Shown here in pieces: positions 41,909 through 52,045 of a stretch of DNA of 57,484 nt. Positions within the stretch are counted from its first letter, which is position 1. Each line of letters starts with the position of its first letter. Made by a program: the position numbers and the translations under genes. The notes under the pieces are model-generated. The model saw only the letters and a program-made list of their open reading frames with translations. It was not told where the DNA came from and ran no database searches. The stretch is from the NCBI GenBank assembly GCA_021808365.1, contig JAKBBU010000006.1:1-57484 (forward strand), in the 5' to 3' direction. The DNA is from Pseudomonadota bacterium. GTDB lineage: Bacteria; Pseudomonadota; Gammaproteobacteria; JAKBBU01.

Positions 41909-44578
41909 TTAATTCTTACACATTTTACGCAACACATAATGTAAAATGCCGCCATTTTTGTAATAGTCCACCTCATCAGCTGTATCAATACGGCACAATA
42001 AAGGACATTTGAACGATGTGCCATCAGCGCGTGTGAAATGGGCTTGAATGATCATATTTGGTGAAATTTTCTCATCAATTCCAAGTAAATCAATGGTTTC
42101 TTCACCGGTTAAATTCAAAGTTTTGCGCGTGGTGCCGTCGATAAATTGGAAAGGTAAAATGCCCATACCAATTAAATTGGAACGGTGGATCCGCTCAAAA
42201 CTTTCAGCAATCACAGCAAGCACACCTTGCAAACGCGGGCCTTTTGCAGCCCAATCGCGCGAAGAACCTGTGCCATATTCTTTTCCTGCGATCACAACCA
42301 ACGGTGTTTTTTCAGCTTGATAGCGCATGGCTGCATCAAAAATGGATAATTGTTCGCCGCTTGGAATGTGGCGTGTAAATCCACCTTCAACACCGGGCAG
42401 CATTTCATTGCGAATACGAATATTTGCAAATGTTCCGCGCATCATGACTTCATGGTTACCGCGGCGCGTGCCGTAGGAATTAAAATCTTTGACGGCAACG
42501 CCAAGTTCAGTGAGGTAACGCCCAGCAGGACTGCTCGATTTGATCGAGCCTGCGGGTGAAATATGATCTGTCGTTACACTGTCGCCTAATAATGCCAAAA
42601 TACGCGCTTGTTTGATCGGTTTAATCGGCGGTAATTGTTTTGTCAAACCTTCAAAATAAGGTGGATGTTTGACGTAGGTCGATTGCGGTTGCCATTGATA
42701 CGTTTTATCTTCATTGATGCTGATCGATTGCCAAACTGAATCACCCATAAATGTATTACGATATTGTTCGATGAACATATCGCGTGAAACGACGCGGCTG
42801 ACTTCTTTTAAAATTTCTGCATTGCTGGGCCAGAGATCTTTTAAATAAACAGGATTGCCTTTTGGATCATGTGTGACGGGTTCATGATTTAAATCAATGC
42901 GCGTGGTTCCTGCTAATCCGAAAATGACGACTAAGGGCGGCGAGGCCAGCCAATTCGCTTGAACTTGTGGATGCACGCGTCCTTCGAAATTACGATTACC
43001 CGAGAGCACAGAAGAAACCACTAAATCAGCCGCATCGATCGCTTTTGAAACAGGATCGGGTAATGGGCCTGAATTTCCGATACAAGTTGTGCAACCGTAG
43101 CCAACGAGGTTATATCCAAGTTGATCCAAATACGTTTGTAGACCGGCTTTATTTAAATAGTCGGTCACAACTTTTGAGCCAGGTGCGAGGGAGCTTTTTA
43201 CCCAAGGTTTATTGTGTAATCCAAGTTTGATCGCTTTTTTAGCGATGAGGCCTGCCGCGATTAAAGCGCTAGGGTTGGAGGTGTTGGTACAACTCGTGAT
43301 GGCTGCAATGACCACATCACCATGGTGGAGGGCATAATCCCCTCCTTCTGCTTCTGCAGGAACAGCGAGATTGATTTCATTGCTCTTACCCGCTTGCGCG
43401 AGTGCTTGATCAAATGCTCCACGTATGCTGGAAAGATTGACGCGATCTTGAGGGCGTTTGGGGCCTGCTAAACTGGGTTCGATGTCGGATAAATTTAATT
43501 CAAGGATATCCGTGTAAATGGGATCTGGTGAATGTGGATCGTGCCAAAGCCCCTGTTCTTTTGCATAAGCACGAGTGAGTGCGATGAGATCTTGATCGCG
43601 ACCTGTTAATTCCATGTAGCGTAGGGTTTCGTCGTCGATGGGGAAGTAGCCACAAGTTGCGCCATATTCGGGGGCCATGTTTGAAATAGTTGCACGATCA
43701 GCCAAGGGAAGATCTTTTAAACCTGGACCAAAGAATTCAACGAATTTTCCAACGACACCGCGTTTGCGCAATATTTGTGTGATGGTAAGGACGAGATCGG
43801 TTGCAATGATGCCTTCTTTGAGATGGCCAGTGAGTTTGACGCCGATAACTTCGGGGATCAGCATCGAAATGGGTTGGTCGAGCATGGCTGCTTCAGCTTC
43901 AATACCGCCAACACCCCAACCCAATATGCCGAGGCCGTTGATCATTGTGGTATGGCTGTCAGTTCCAACGACGGTGTCGGGATAGGCAAGTGTGCGGCCA
44001 TCTTTGTCGAGTGTCCAAACTACGCGGGCTAAATATTCGAGGTTGACTTGGTGGCAGATTCCGGTGCCTGGAGGAACGACGCGGAAGTTGGCGAACGCTT
44101 TTTGACCCCAACGGAGGAATTGGTAGCGTTCGAGGTTTCGTTCCATTTCGATATGGACATTATCTTCAAAGGCTTTTGGGGTGCCAAATTCGTCAACTTG
44201 AACGGAGTGGTCGATGACGAGATCGACGGAAATGAGAGGATTAATTTTTTCTGCATTACCGCCGAGTTTCTCCATGGCCACGCGCATAGCGGCGAGATCG
44301 ACGATGGCAGGAACGCCGGTAAAGTCTTGCATGAGGACGCGGGCTGGGCGATAGGCAATTTCGCGGTCGGATTGTTTGGTGGTGATCCAGGATTCGAAGG
44401 CTTTGATATCGTCTTTTTGGACGGTGTGGCCGTCGAGGTGACGGAGCAGGTTTTCAAGGAGAATTTTCATGGAGTAGGGGAGTTTCGAGAGGTTTTTGAA
44501 CCCCGCGTCTTGTGCAGCTTTAATACTAAAATAGTCGTATTGTTTGTTGTTGACGTTTAGAGTGCGGCGTAAATTCAT
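41909..44578 (-). CDS. acnA: Aconitate hydratase A
   Basis: 889 residues, normal AcnA/IRP1-type length. It interconverts citrate and isocitrate in the TCA cycle. The [4Fe-4S] cluster cysteines are in ITSCTNTSNP (about residue 430) and GYGCTTCIGNSGPL (about 497-500). VGTDSHTTMINGLGILGWGVGGIEAEA and the swivelling-domain GSSRDWAAKGPRLQGV are diagnostic. TAGGAG precedes the ATG. In Legionella an aconitase of this type is abundant, and in other bacteria apo-aconitase binds RNA. Neither is testable here. It is followed by sohB after 8 bp. Confidence 0.97.
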   Translation of the reverse strand: MNLRRTLNVNNKQYDYFSIKAAQDAGFKNLSKLPYSMKILLENLLRHLDGHTVQKDDIKAFESWITTKQSDREIAYRPARVLMQDFTGVPAIVDLAAMRVAMEKLGGNAEKINPLISVDLVIDHSVQVDEFGTPKAFEDNVHIEMERNLERYQFLRWGQKAFANFRVVPPGTGICHQVNLEYLARVVWTLDKDGRTLAYPDTVVGTDSHTTMINGLGILGWGVGGIEAEAAMLDQPISMLIPEVIGVKLTGHLKEGIIATDLVLTITQILRKRGVVGKFVEFFGPGLKDLPLADRATISNMAPEYGATCGYFPIDDETLRYMELTGRDQDLIALTRAYAKEQGLWHDPHSPDPIYTDILELNLSDIEPSLAGPKRPQDRVNLSSIRGAFDQALAQAGKSNEINLAVPAEAEGGDYALHHGDVVIAAITSCTNTSNPSALIAAGLIAKKAIKLGLHNKPWVKSSLAPGSKVVTDYLNKAGLQTYLDQLGYNLVGYGCTTCIGNSGPLPDPVSKAIDAADLVVSSVLSGNRNFEGRVHPQVQANWLASPPLVVIFGLAGTTRIDLNHEPVTHDPKGNPVYLKDLWPSNAEILKEVSRVVSRDMFIEQYRNTFMGDSVWQSISINEDKTYQWQPQSTYVKHPPYFEGLTKQLPPIKPIKQARILALLGDSVTTDHISPAGSIKSSSPAGRYLTELGVAVKDFNSYGTRRGNHEVMMRGTFANIRIRNEMLPGVEGGFTRHIPSGEQLSIFDAAMRYQAEKTPLVVIAGKEYGTGSSRDWAAKGPRLQGVLAVIAESFERIHRSNLIGMGILPFQFIDGTTRKTLNLTGEETIDLLGIDEKISPNMIIQAHFTRADGTSFKCPLLCRIDTADEVDYYKNGGILHYVLRKMCKN

Positions 44579-44617
44579 GAGAACTCCTATTCTAAAGAAG
44601 AATTAATGTAGAAACTA

Positions 44618-44661
44618 TCATTCCCGCGGAAGCGATCCAGAGCTTCGTCATCCCGGAATGA
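44618..44661. repeat. Palindrome between purH and acnA
   Basis: An inverted repeat with outer arms TCATTCC and GGAATGA and an inner GGAAGC/GCTTCG-like pairing spans 44618-44661. It lies in the gap between the acnA start and the purH stop. The style, CATTCCCG...CGGAATG, resembles dispersed intergenic palindromes in many proteobacteria. Only one copy was seen here. Confidence 0.55.
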
Positions 44662-44675
44662 GGAGAACAAGATCG

Positions 44676-46289
44676 CTAATGCTTAAAATGCCGTATGCGC
44701 GTAAAAACCATGGCGATGTTTTGTTCATTGGCAGCGTCGATGATTTCAGCGTCGCGGATCGAGCCGCCAGGTTGAATAATAGCTCGGATCCCTTCTTTTG
44801 CAGCAGCATCGATGCCATCGCGAAAAGGGAAAAAAGCATCGGAGGCCATCACGGCATTGTCTAATTCAAGGTTTTCATCGCGGGCTTTCATCGCAGCGAG
44901 GCGCGCGCTGTAGACGCGACTCATTTGTCCTGCGCCAATGCCTAGGGTGCGTTGGTTTCTTGCATAAACAATGGCATTGGATTTAACGCATTGTGCGACC
45001 CGCCAAGCGAAGATGAGATCTTGTAATTCTTTTTCACTGGGTTTACGTTGGGTCACAAATTCAAGTGTATTTAAATTAATATCCAGTTCATCCCAATCTT
45101 GGACTAAAAGTCCGCCGTGGATACGTTTTAAGTCAAAACCAGGTGTAGGTTTTTTTGAAAGTTCGCCACAAACGATCACGCGAATGCTAGGCTTTGTCAT
45201 GAGAATTTTTTCGGCGATAGGATCAACATCGGGTGCGATGATGACTTCGACATATTGTTGGTTAAGGATTGCTTCAGTCGTTCCTGCTTGAAGGGGTTCA
45301 TTGAACGCAATAATTCCACCAAATGCGGCTTGAGGGTCTGTTGCATAGGCACGCTCATAGGCTTCAAGCTGTGTCTCACCAAGAGCAACACCGCAGGGAT
45401 TAGCATGCTTGACGATGGCACAGGCGGGAGTTCCAAGGAAGGCTTTAACGCATTCAAGCGCAGCATCGGCATCGGCAATATTATTAAACGAGGATGTTTT
45501 TCCTTGGAGTTTATGTGCTTTTGCGAGGGTGCTATCAAGTTTGACATGGGTGTCCGCATAAAAAGCAGCACGTTGATGAGGATTTTCACCGTAGCGCAAT
45601 GTTCTTTTTTTTCTAAATTGCACATTATAAACCCCGGGAAAGGGTAATTGTTTTCCTTCATCATCAAAGGAGGTTAAATAATTCGTGATGGCGCCATCAT
45701 AATGCGCTGTATGAGCAAAAGCTTTTTTCGCGAGACGAAAGCGTGTTTGGGCTTGGATGCCGCCTTCTTGGGCCAGTTCACGCAAGACTTTTGCATAATC
45801 GCGGTATTGCACAACAACGGTGACGTCAGCGTAGTTTTTTGCTGCAGCGCGCAGCAGGGTGACACCGCCAATATCGATGTTTTCAATGGCGCTTGCCAAA
45901 TCACAGTTCGGTGCTTCAATGGTTTTTGAAAAAGGGTAGAGGTTGGCAACGACGAGATCGATGGGTTGGATGTCATATTGCTTCAGTTCGGAATCATCTA
46001 CGCCTCGGCGTGCTAAAATACCGCCATGAATTTTTGGGTGAAGTGTTTTGACACGTCCGCCTAACATTTCTGGCGATCCGGTGTAATCAGCAATGTCGAT
46101 GACAGGCACTTGATGATCTTGCAAAAGTTTTGCAGTTCCACCTGTCGAGAGGAGTTCAATGCCGAGTGCGCAAAGTTCTTTTGCAAAATCAATGATGCCT
46201 GTTTTATCAGACACGCTGAGTAGGGCTCGACGAACACGGCGAATGTTCTGAGCAAAACTGTCAGTTTTTTTGGATTCTATGTTGTGCAT
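44676..46289 (-). CDS. purH: Bifunctional AICAR transformylase/IMP cyclohydrolase
   Basis: About 537 residues from the ATG at 46289. The frame is open to 46355, but the extra 22 residues lack homology and a ribosome-binding site. It catalyses the last two steps of IMP synthesis. The N-terminal MGS-like cyclohydrolase domain begins [20 protein letters not shown] and has STGGTAKLL. The C-terminal transformylase domain has [14 protein letters not shown], the catalytic [10 protein letters not shown] (about residue 270) and the closing [14 protein letters not shown]. It follows fis on the same strand, the common gammaproteobacterial fis-purH order. Confidence 0.96.
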   Translation of the reverse strand: MHNIESKKTDSFAQNIRRVRRALLSVSDKTGIIDFAKELCALGIELLSTGGTAKLLQDHQVPVIDIADYTGSPEMLGGRVKTLHPKIHGGILARRGVDDSELKQYDIQPIDLVVANLYPFSKTIEAPNCDLASAIENIDIGGVTLLRAAAKNYADVTVVVQYRDYAKVLRELAQEGGIQAQTRFRLAKKAFAHTAHYDGAITNYLTSFDDEGKQLPFPGVYNVQFRKKRTLRYGENPHQRAAFYADTHVKLDSTLAKAHKLQGKTSSFNNIADADAALECVKAFLGTPACAIVKHANPCGVALGETQLEAYERAYATDPQAAFGGIIAFNEPLQAGTTEAILNQQYVEVIIAPDVDPIAEKILMTKPSIRVIVCGELSKKPTPGFDLKRIHGGLLVQDWDELDINLNTLEFVTQRKPSEKELQDLIFAWRVAQCVKSNAIVYARNQRTLGIGAGQMSRVYSARLAAMKARDENLELDNAVMASDAFFPFRDGIDAAAKEGIRAIIQPGGSIRDAEIIDAANEQNIAMVFTRIRHFKH

Positions 46290-46364
46290 GATTTCTTCAG
46301 AATAAAGAAAAGCATCGGGCAGAAATGAGTTCCTGCCCGGAAAGAAAACAAACAATAAGCTAGT

Positions 46365-46652
46365 TTAATCAAGCAAATCGTAAGTCTTAAGCATTTTACG
46401 TAATGTTCCACGGCTCAAACCAAGCAGAATTGCTGCTCTTGATTGATTGCCACGAACATAGCGCATAACAGCCTCAAGGAGCGGCCCATTTACTTCTCTT
46501 TGCACCATCTCATAGAGATTGGTAGGTAGTTGCCCACCTAGATTGGAGAAATAGTTTTGAAGCGCTGACGCAACGCAGCCCGAAAGGGTCTGGTTGGGTT
46601 GTCCAGGTTGGGCCGTTGTTGGCCGGACTGGAAGTTCTACTGTTTCAGGCAT
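46365..46652 (-). CDS. fis: Fis-family nucleoid and regulatory protein
   Basis: 95 residues, like E. coli Fis (98). The C-terminal helix-turn-helix is clear: EAVMRYVRGNQSRAAILLGLSRGTLRKMLKTYDLL. The central dimer helices (LPTNLYEMVQREVNGPLL) precede it, and the N-terminal 25 residues are Pro/Thr/Gln-rich. Fis bends DNA and tunes growth-phase expression. In Legionella, Fis paralogues control many effector genes. It lies between prmA and purH, with a 180-bp palindrome in the 377-bp gap upstream. That gap should hold any autonomous fis promoter. Confidence 0.95.
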   Translation of the reverse strand: MPETVELPVRPTTAQPGQPNQTLSGCVASALQNYFSNLGGQLPTNLYEMVQREVNGPLLEAVMRYVRGNQSRAAILLGLSRGTLRKMLKTYDLLD

Positions 46653-46746
46653 GTTTACCCTCTTTTCCTTTTCGCAATTTTTGTTTTTACAAAATCAAAA
46701 ATTGCATCCTTTAATGAAGCCATGCAAAAACAAAGCTTTGCCTACT

Positions 46747-46926
46747 ATACTCATCACACTCAGGTTTTAGGTTTTTAATTCCTCATCTGCAGGCCATCTT
46801 GAAACGTTCTTCAATCGAAAAAGCTCAAAATATGCTGAATATTCCTGCACTTTTTCTCAATCAGAACGTTTCAATCTGACCTACAGCTGAGGCTTAAAAT
46901 CCCTAAAACCTGAGTGTGATGAGTAT
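46747..46926. repeat. 180-bp imperfect palindrome between prmA and fis
   Basis: The outer arms 46747-46771 and 46902-46926 are perfect complements over 25 bp. Pairing continues inward with mismatches through GAAACGTTCT/AGAACGTTTC and GAAAAAG/CTTTTTC pairs to a centre near 46836, so the whole element folds as one long hairpin. It occupies the centre of the 377-bp gap upstream of fis. No coding potential was found. It is unlike the dotM-upstream palindrome in sequence but similar in length and design. Confidence 0.85.
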
Positions 46927-47029
46927 GGCATCCCTTGAGCGAACAAATTTAGCTCAAGTAAATGCACGAAGGCATTATATCACTGTATCAGAAACACTCA
47001 AGATGAAATGTGAAGTCTTGTGAAATATT

Positions 47030-47905
47030 TTATCGGGTTCCTACCAAAATAACCCAACCTTCTCTTTGGTTTATTTTTTCCCAAAGAATATCATTTGAAT
47101 AAGCTTTTTGAACTTCTAGGGATTCACTCGCGAGGATACCGGAGAGAATGATTTGTCCACCAGGGCGGGTTGAATTGATTAATAAAGGTGCAAGATGAAT
47201 TAAGGGTTTGGCAAGAATATTGGCGATGACGAGATCGAAGTGTTGCGGTAGAAAGTCTTCAGCAAGTTGCGTGGTTAACTCAGCTTCAGTAAATTGATTT
47301 TGTTGTGCATTGTTACGGGTTGCAAGAATCGCTTGTGGATCATGATCAACGCAAAGGGCATGAGATGCGCCTAATTTTAAGGCGGCAAGTGCAAGGATCC
47401 CAGAGCCGCAGCCGTAATCTAAAATGTTTAAATTTTGAAGTGAATAATCAGAAAGCGCTTCAAGGCAAAGTGCTGTTGTTGGATGTGTGCCTGTACCAAA
47501 GGCGAGTCCAGGTGATAAAAAAACAGCAGGGGCTTTAGGATCAGGAACATCAGTTTGATCCGGGCAGATCCATAAATGCCCAAAGCGCAGCGGTTTAAAA
47601 TGTGCCCGCCAAGCCAGAGCCCAATTTTCATCAGGCAGTGGTTCAAATTTTAATTGTTTTGTGATAGCGGCGCCTTCTTTTTCAATCAGTGCGAGTAGGA
47701 TTTCATCCACAGCAATTTCAATGGGAAAGAGCGCAACCACACAGGTTTGTTGCCACAATGGTGTTTCACCCAGAGCAGGTTCATACAAGGGTTGATCGGC
47801 CGCATCTTCATAGGTGACGGACACAGCGCCGAGCTCAAGAAAACAATCCGTAAAATAATCGGCTTGATCAGGTTTTGTGAGGATTTTTAAGTTGAACCAG
47901 GACAT
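47030..47905 (-). CDS. prmA: Ribosomal protein L11 methyltransferase
   Basis: 291 residues. PrmA trimethylates L11 using S-adenosylmethionine. The N-terminal L11-binding domain (about 1-90) starts MSWFNLKILTKPDQADYF. The methyltransferase domain has FLSPGLAFGTGTHPTTALCLEAL, motif I ILDYGCGSGILALAALKLGA (about residue 163) and IANILAKPLIHLAP (about 228), which replaces NPPY-type motif IV. It lies in the accC-prmA-fis-purH series. dusB, often present before fis, is absent. Confidence 0.96.
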   Translation of the reverse strand: MSWFNLKILTKPDQADYFTDCFLELGAVSVTYEDAADQPLYEPALGETPLWQQTCVVALFPIEIAVDEILLALIEKEGAAITKQLKFEPLPDENWALAWRAHFKPLRFGHLWICPDQTDVPDPKAPAVFLSPGLAFGTGTHPTTALCLEALSDYSLQNLNILDYGCGSGILALAALKLGASHALCVDHDPQAILATRNNAQQNQFTEAELTTQLAEDFLPQHFDLVIANILAKPLIHLAPLLINSTRPGGQIILSGILASESLEVQKAYSNDILWEKINQREGWVILVGTR

Positions 47906-47950
47906 TTGTTTACCTGTTAATTGTATTGAAAGTTAGATATTTTTTAGGGT

Positions 47951-48143
47951 CGTCATTGCGAGAAAATACGCTGAAGGATCTTGAAAAAAAGAAAGAAATA
48001 ACAGCGTATTTTCGTGGCAATCCAGTGGCGAAGTTTTCTTACGAAGTGATCTTTTCAAGATGGTTTTCCTGGATTGCCACGCAATTGCGCTGAAATTTCC
48101 GTGCCTCTTTTAAAATTCTTCAGCGCAATTGCTCGCAATGACG
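47951..48143. repeat. 193-bp cloverleaf-forming repeat between accC and prmA
   Basis: Four inverted-repeat pairs tile the element almost without gaps. The outer stem pairs 47951-47962 with 48132-48143 (CGTCATTGCGAG); arm 1 pairs 47962-47973 with 48002-48013; arm 2 pairs 48014-48025 with 48069-48080 (GTGGCAATCCAG); arm 3 pairs 48081-48094 with 48119-48132 (GCAATTGCGCTGAA). All are perfect over 12-14 bp, giving a four-way junction. The ends GTCATTGCGAG and CTCGCAATGAC are typical of dispersed palindromic repeats in several intracellular proteobacteria. It fills the gap after accC. Confidence 0.9.
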
Positions 48144-48150
48144 CCCATTT

Positions 48151-49491
48151 TTATATCTTAATCATCTCTTCAAGATAATGAATATTAGTCCCACCCTGCG
48201 TAAAATTTCCATCACGAATAATATCCTGCAATAAAGGAATATTCGTTTTAATTCCCTCAACGATCAACTCATCCAACGCCGTTCGCATGCGTGCGATGGC
48301 GATCTCACGCGTTCGACCGTGTGTAATTAATTTACCAATCATCGAATCATAATAAGGCGGAACTTTATAACCTGAATAAATATGGCTATCCATACGAACA
48401 CCAGGCCCACCTGGCGCATGAAATAAGTTGATCGTTCCAGGTGATGGCGTAAATGTATAAGGATCTTCTGCATTAATTCGGCATTCGATTGCATGCCCCT
48501 GAATATGAATATCATTTTGGCGATAATTCATCGGTAACCCGGATGCTACACACAATTGTTCACGGATCAGATCAATGCCCGTGATCATTTCCGTCACCGT
48601 GTGCTCAACTTGGATCCGCGTATTCATTTCAATAAAATAAAATTCACCGTTTTCATAGAGGAATTCAAACGTACCTGCACCACGATATTCCATTTGGCGG
48701 CAGGCCTCAACACAACGGTGGCCGATGAATGCGCGTTCTTTTTCTGTGATCCCATAGGCAGGTGCTTCCTCGACTACTTTTTGGTGACGACGTTGCATCG
48801 AGCAATCACGCTCCCCAAGATGAATCGCATTTCCCTTTCCATCCCCAAACACTTGAACTTCAATGTGGCGCGGATGCTCCAAGAATTTTTCAAGGTAGAC
48901 CATGTCATTATTAAAATTAGCTTTGGCTTCTGCGCGCGTCAGTGCGATGGCATTAATTAAAGCGGCTTCACTGTGAACAACGCGCATGCCCTTGCCACCG
49001 CCACCACCTGCAGCTTTGATAATGACTGGGTAACCAATCCGTTTTGCAATACTCAAATTTTCATGAACATCATCACCTAAAGGATCATCGGAGCCTGGAA
49101 CGCAAGGTACGCCAGCTTCCTTCATGGCCTTGATTGCGGTGACTTTATTGCCCATCAATCGGATCGTTTCAGGTTTCGGGCCGATAAATACAAAGCCACT
49201 TTGCTCAACGTGTTCAGCAAAATCAGCATTTTCTGCGAGAAAACCATAGCCAGGATGGATGGCTTGGGCATCTGTAATTTCAGCGGCACTGAGGATGGCT
49301 TGTATATTGAGATAACTGTCTCTTGCAGCAGCAGGCCCAATACAGACGGATTCATCGGCAAGCCGAACAGGTTTGAGATTCGCATCAGCTTCCGAGTGAA
49401 CGGCAACGGTTTGAATGCCCATTTCTTTACAAGTACGCAAGATCCGTAATGCAATTTCACCGCGGTTAGCGATCAGAATTTTTTTGAACAT
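48151..49491 (-). CDS. accC: Biotin carboxylase subunit of acetyl-CoA carboxylase
   Basis: 446 residues. It carboxylates the biotin on AccB with ATP and bicarbonate, the first step of fatty acid synthesis. The ATP-grasp signature is [14 protein letters not shown] (about residue 160), followed by [19 protein letters not shown], and [16 protein letters not shown] (about 286) carries metal and bicarbonate residues. The N-terminus [20 protein letters not shown] is typical. It follows accB on the same strand, with two perfect hairpins in the 128-bp gap between them. Confidence 0.98.
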   Translation of the reverse strand: MFKKILIANRGEIALRILRTCKEMGIQTVAVHSEADANLKPVRLADESVCIGPAAARDSYLNIQAILSAAEITDAQAIHPGYGFLAENADFAEHVEQSGFVFIGPKPETIRLMGNKVTAIKAMKEAGVPCVPGSDDPLGDDVHENLSIAKRIGYPVIIKAAGGGGGKGMRVVHSEAALINAIALTRAEAKANFNNDMVYLEKFLEHPRHIEVQVFGDGKGNAIHLGERDCSMQRRHQKVVEEAPAYGITEKERAFIGHRCVEACRQMEYRGAGTFEFLYENGEFYFIEMNTRIQVEHTVTEMITGIDLIREQLCVASGLPMNYRQNDIHIQGHAIECRINAEDPYTFTPSPGTINLFHAPGGPGVRMDSHIYSGYKVPPYYDSMIGKLITHGRTREIAIARMRTALDELIVEGIKTNIPLLQDIIRDGNFTQGGTNIHYLEEMIKI

Positions 49492-49540
49492 GTTTTATAG
49501 CCTTCCAGCGTTTCCGCTGCACATTGCGCGATGGGGGATT

Positions 49541-49598
49541 CTTAAGGGGGAGAACCGCGCTTCTCCCCCTTAAGTACAAGCAAAAGCTTTGCTTTTGC
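49541..49598. repeat. Two hairpins in the accB-accC gap
   Basis: Hairpin one has a perfect 14-bp stem, 49541-49554 with 49561-49574 (CTTAAGGGGGAGAA), and loop CCGCGC. Hairpin two has a perfect 8-bp stem, 49580-49587 with 49591-49598 (GCAAAAGC). Both lie between the accB stop and the accC start on the minus strand and could adjust the ratio of the two subunits or protect a processed end. Confidence 0.75.
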
Positions 49599-49619
49599 GC
49601 AGTATTTCAATGGATTGCC

Positions 49620-50075
49620 TTACTCGATCAAAAAGAGCGGTTGGCCGAATTCAATCGGCTGGCCATTATCGACATAACGTTGCTTGATGATGCCTGCCTG
49701 ATCCGCTTCAATTTGATTCATCATTTTCATGGCTTCGATGATACACAAGGTATCACCAATTTTAACTTCCTGGCCGATTTGAACAAAGGCTGGTGCATCA
49801 GGGCCTGGAGCAACATACATGGTGCCGACGATCGGTGCTTTCACCACATGGCCTGTAATTATGGGTTGAGCAGGTTCAGCGACAACGTGATTCACAACAG
49901 GCGGTGCCGCTGTTGTTGGAACAGGAATTACCGTGGTAGGCTGTGCTGGATGATGATAAATCGGCGCATGTTGGCGACTGATCCGAACAGATTCTTCACC
50001 TTCGCGGATCTCAATTTCAGCCACACCGGTTTCATCGATCAATTCGATGAGTTTCTTTATTTTACGTAAATCCAT
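49620..50075 (-). CDS. accB: Biotin carboxyl carrier protein of acetyl-CoA carboxylase
   Basis: 151 residues. The N-terminal segment ([23 protein letters not shown]) is the AccB hallmark. A Pro/Ala/Val-rich flexible linker spans about 37-75, and the C-terminal biotinyl domain has the biotin attachment site EAMKMMN with Lys 117. The thumb region ([17 protein letters not shown]) is present. AGGAAAA precedes the ATG. It sits between aroQ and accC. Confidence 0.97.
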   Translation of the reverse strand: MDLRKIKKLIELIDETGVAEIEIREGEESVRISRQHAPIYHHPAQPTTVIPVPTTAAPPVVNHVVAEPAQPIITGHVVKAPIVGTMYVAPGPDAPAFVQIGQEVKIGDTLCIIEAMKMMNQIEADQAGIIKQRYVDNGQPIEFGQPLFLIE

Positions 50076-50084
50076 AGTTTTTTC

Positions 50085-50546
50085 CTAAGCAAGAGGTGGT
50101 TTGATCGTATCAGACAGTCGGCGCGCGCAGGCGACCAGTGCCAATGAATAACCTTGAGCTCCTAAGCCTGCGATGACGCCAACGGCGATCTCGGAGAGAT
50201 AGGAGTGATGGCGAAATGATTCGCGTGCATAGACATTCGTGATATGTACTTCAATAAACGGAATAGCAACGCTCTCTAAGGCATCGCGTAAGGCAAGACT
50301 CGTATGGGAAAATGCACCGGCATTGATAATGATGAATTGAACGTCAGAATTTTTAGCGTTGTGAATATGTTCAATTAAGATATGTTCAGCATTGCTTTGT
50401 TCAGCAACGAGGGTATGGCCGAGTTGTTGGGCCACTTTTTGAAGCTGGGCTTCAACTTCCGCCAGCGTGGCCGTGCCGTATTTTTCAGGTTCGCGGGTGC
50501 CCAGGAGGTTAAGGTTGGGGCCGTTAAGGAGTAAAATTTTCGACAT
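50085..50546 (-). CDS. aroQ: Type II 3-dehydroquinate dehydratase
   Basis: 153 residues, normal for the type II enzyme. It dehydrates 3-dehydroquinate in the shikimate pathway. [19 protein letters not shown] at the N-terminus contains the catalytic Tyr and the flexible-loop Arg. [20 protein letters not shown] and [19 protein letters not shown] carry the other active-site residues (Asn, His and Arg). AAAGGA precedes the ATG. It is the first gene of the aroQ-accB-accC series. Confidence 0.97.
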   Translation of the reverse strand: MSKILLLNGPNLNLLGTREPEKYGTATLAEVEAQLQKVAQQLGHTLVAEQSNAEHILIEHIHNAKNSDVQFIIINAGAFSHTSLALRDALESVAIPFIEVHITNVYARESFRHHSYLSEIAVGVIAGLGAQGYSLALVACARRLSDTIKPPLA

Positions 50547-50724
50547 AAGGATCCTTTATTGAGCGACATGCGGACTGTGCCGAAGTTTGGGATCAATGTC
50601 AAGTTATACGAAGTTAGCAGAAGTTTCAGGCTGGTTGTGATTTTTTGCCTTTGCGTTTGGATTTCATGTCTCCTTGCTGTATCCTTCACATGAAATTCCT
50701 TCCAACCTGGAAAAAGGGCAGACT

Positions 50725-52035
50725 ATGATCATAAAAAAGACAAAGCTAGGCCTCGTCATGTTGACCACCTTGGTGGCGGGCAATGTGATTGGTTCGGGAG
50801 TATTTTTGTTGCCTTCGAGTTTGGCAAGTTTTGGGAGTATCGGGTTACTCGCTTGGATATTCACCTCCGTAGGTGCTCTTTTATTGGCGGGTGTGTTTTC
50901 ACGCATGAGTATTTTAGTGCCAAAAACAGGCGGACCCTATGCTTTTGCTCGGGCCGGTTATGGAGAATTTGTCGGTCTGCAAATGGCCTTTAATTATTGG
51001 GTAGCACTTTGGGTCGGAAATGCAGCGATTGCCGTGGCCTTAGTGGGTTATCTACGCGTTTTTTTCCCTGTCTTGAAAAATGAATACGCAGGCTGTTTAG
51101 TTGCCATTGGTGCGATTTGGTTTTTTGTCTTGGTGAATATTTCGGGGATCCGAAGAGCGGGTGCCATGCAAGTCATCACGACATTTTTTAAATTATTACC
51201 CATTGTTGCGATTGGGATCATGGGTTGGCATTATTTTCATCCCGCATTTTTGACACAAAATTTTAATGTTTCGGGCCAACCGGGATTTTCTGCCTTCACC
51301 AGCGCAGCCACGTTAACACTGTGGTCCTTTATTGGTCTTGAGTCGGCGACGATTCCAGCGAGCTCGGTTGAAAACCCAAAGCGTAATATTCCCTTGGCGA
51401 CGATGCTTGGAACAGGGTTGGCGGCCGTAGTTTACATTGCCAGTGCGACAGCTATCATGGGGATGATTCCTAATTCGTTGTTGCAGCATTCAACCTCGCC
51501 CTATGCTGATGCAGCGATGGTTATTTTTGGGCCTATTGGGCGATGGGTGATTGCGATTGGTGCCATCATTTCATGCATGGGTGCCTTGAATGGATGGGTT
51601 TTACTTCAAGGTCAAGTCGCGATGGCGGCAGCTGATGATGGTTTATTTCCCAAGATATTTGCAGCGCGCAATCGCCAAGGCATTCCAGCTAAAGGTCTTA
51701 CGATCACATCAGTTTTGATTTCAATCCTTTTATTTATGACGACGAATAAATCATTGCTCGCTCAATTTAATTTGATTATTTTAACGGCGACCTTAGCTTC
51801 ATTAATTCCTTATTTTTACACAGCCATTGCTGAAATTGTCTTGCGACGTGAGCATGTGAAATCGAAAACACAGCGCGTTCAATTGGGTTTAGCGATGTTG
51901 GCTGCGGCTTATGCGTTTTGGACGATTTTTGGTGCAGGCCAACAGATCGTATTTTATGGGGCGATTCTATTGTTTACGAGTGTGCCGTTCTATGCCATGA
52001 TGCGCTGGAAGGGTTCAATTAAACCATTACCATAA
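50725..52035 (+). CDS. APC-superfamily amino acid permease, second copy type
   Basis: About 436 residues from the ATG at 50725, preceded by AAAAAGGG. An upstream ATG at 50674 would add a hydrophilic tail without support. Twelve helices are predicted. Helix 1 has the APC motif VAGNVIGSGVFLLPSSLA, and GPYAFARAGYGEFVGLQMAFNYWVALWVGNAA is the helix 2-3 region of basic amino acid/polyamine antiporters (AdiC, CadB, PotE). It is similar in layout to the permease at 19.8 kb but not a recent duplicate. It is divergent from aroQ. The HdeD-like gene starts 10 bp after it, and HdeD is linked to acid resistance, so an antiporter used in acid stress is plausible. Confidence 0.87.
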   Translation: MIIKKTKLGLVMLTTLVAGNVIGSGVFLLPSSLASFGSIGLLAWIFTSVGALLLAGVFSRMSILVPKTGGPYAFARAGYGEFVGLQMAFNYWVALWVGNAAIAVALVGYLRVFFPVLKNEYAGCLVAIGAIWFFVLVNISGIRRAGAMQVITTFFKLLPIVAIGIMGWHYFHPAFLTQNFNVSGQPGFSAFTSAATLTLWSFIGLESATIPASSVENPKRNIPLATMLGTGLAAVVYIASATAIMGMIPNSLLQHSTSPYADAAMVIFGPIGRWVIAIGAIISCMGALNGWVLLQGQVAMAAADDGLFPKIFAARNRQGIPAKGLTITSVLISILLFMTTNKSLLAQFNLIILTATLASLIPYFYTAIAEIVLRREHVKSKTQRVQLGLAMLAAAYAFWTIFGAGQQIVFYGAILLFTSVPFYAMMRWKGSIKPLP

Positions 52036-52045
52036 AGGGGAAATC

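Noticed and set aside
44048-44560. 170-residue plus-strand frame opposite acnA, and similar long frames opposite leuS and lnt
   Set aside because: These are antisense shadows of strongly conserved genes; their products have no recognisable motif.
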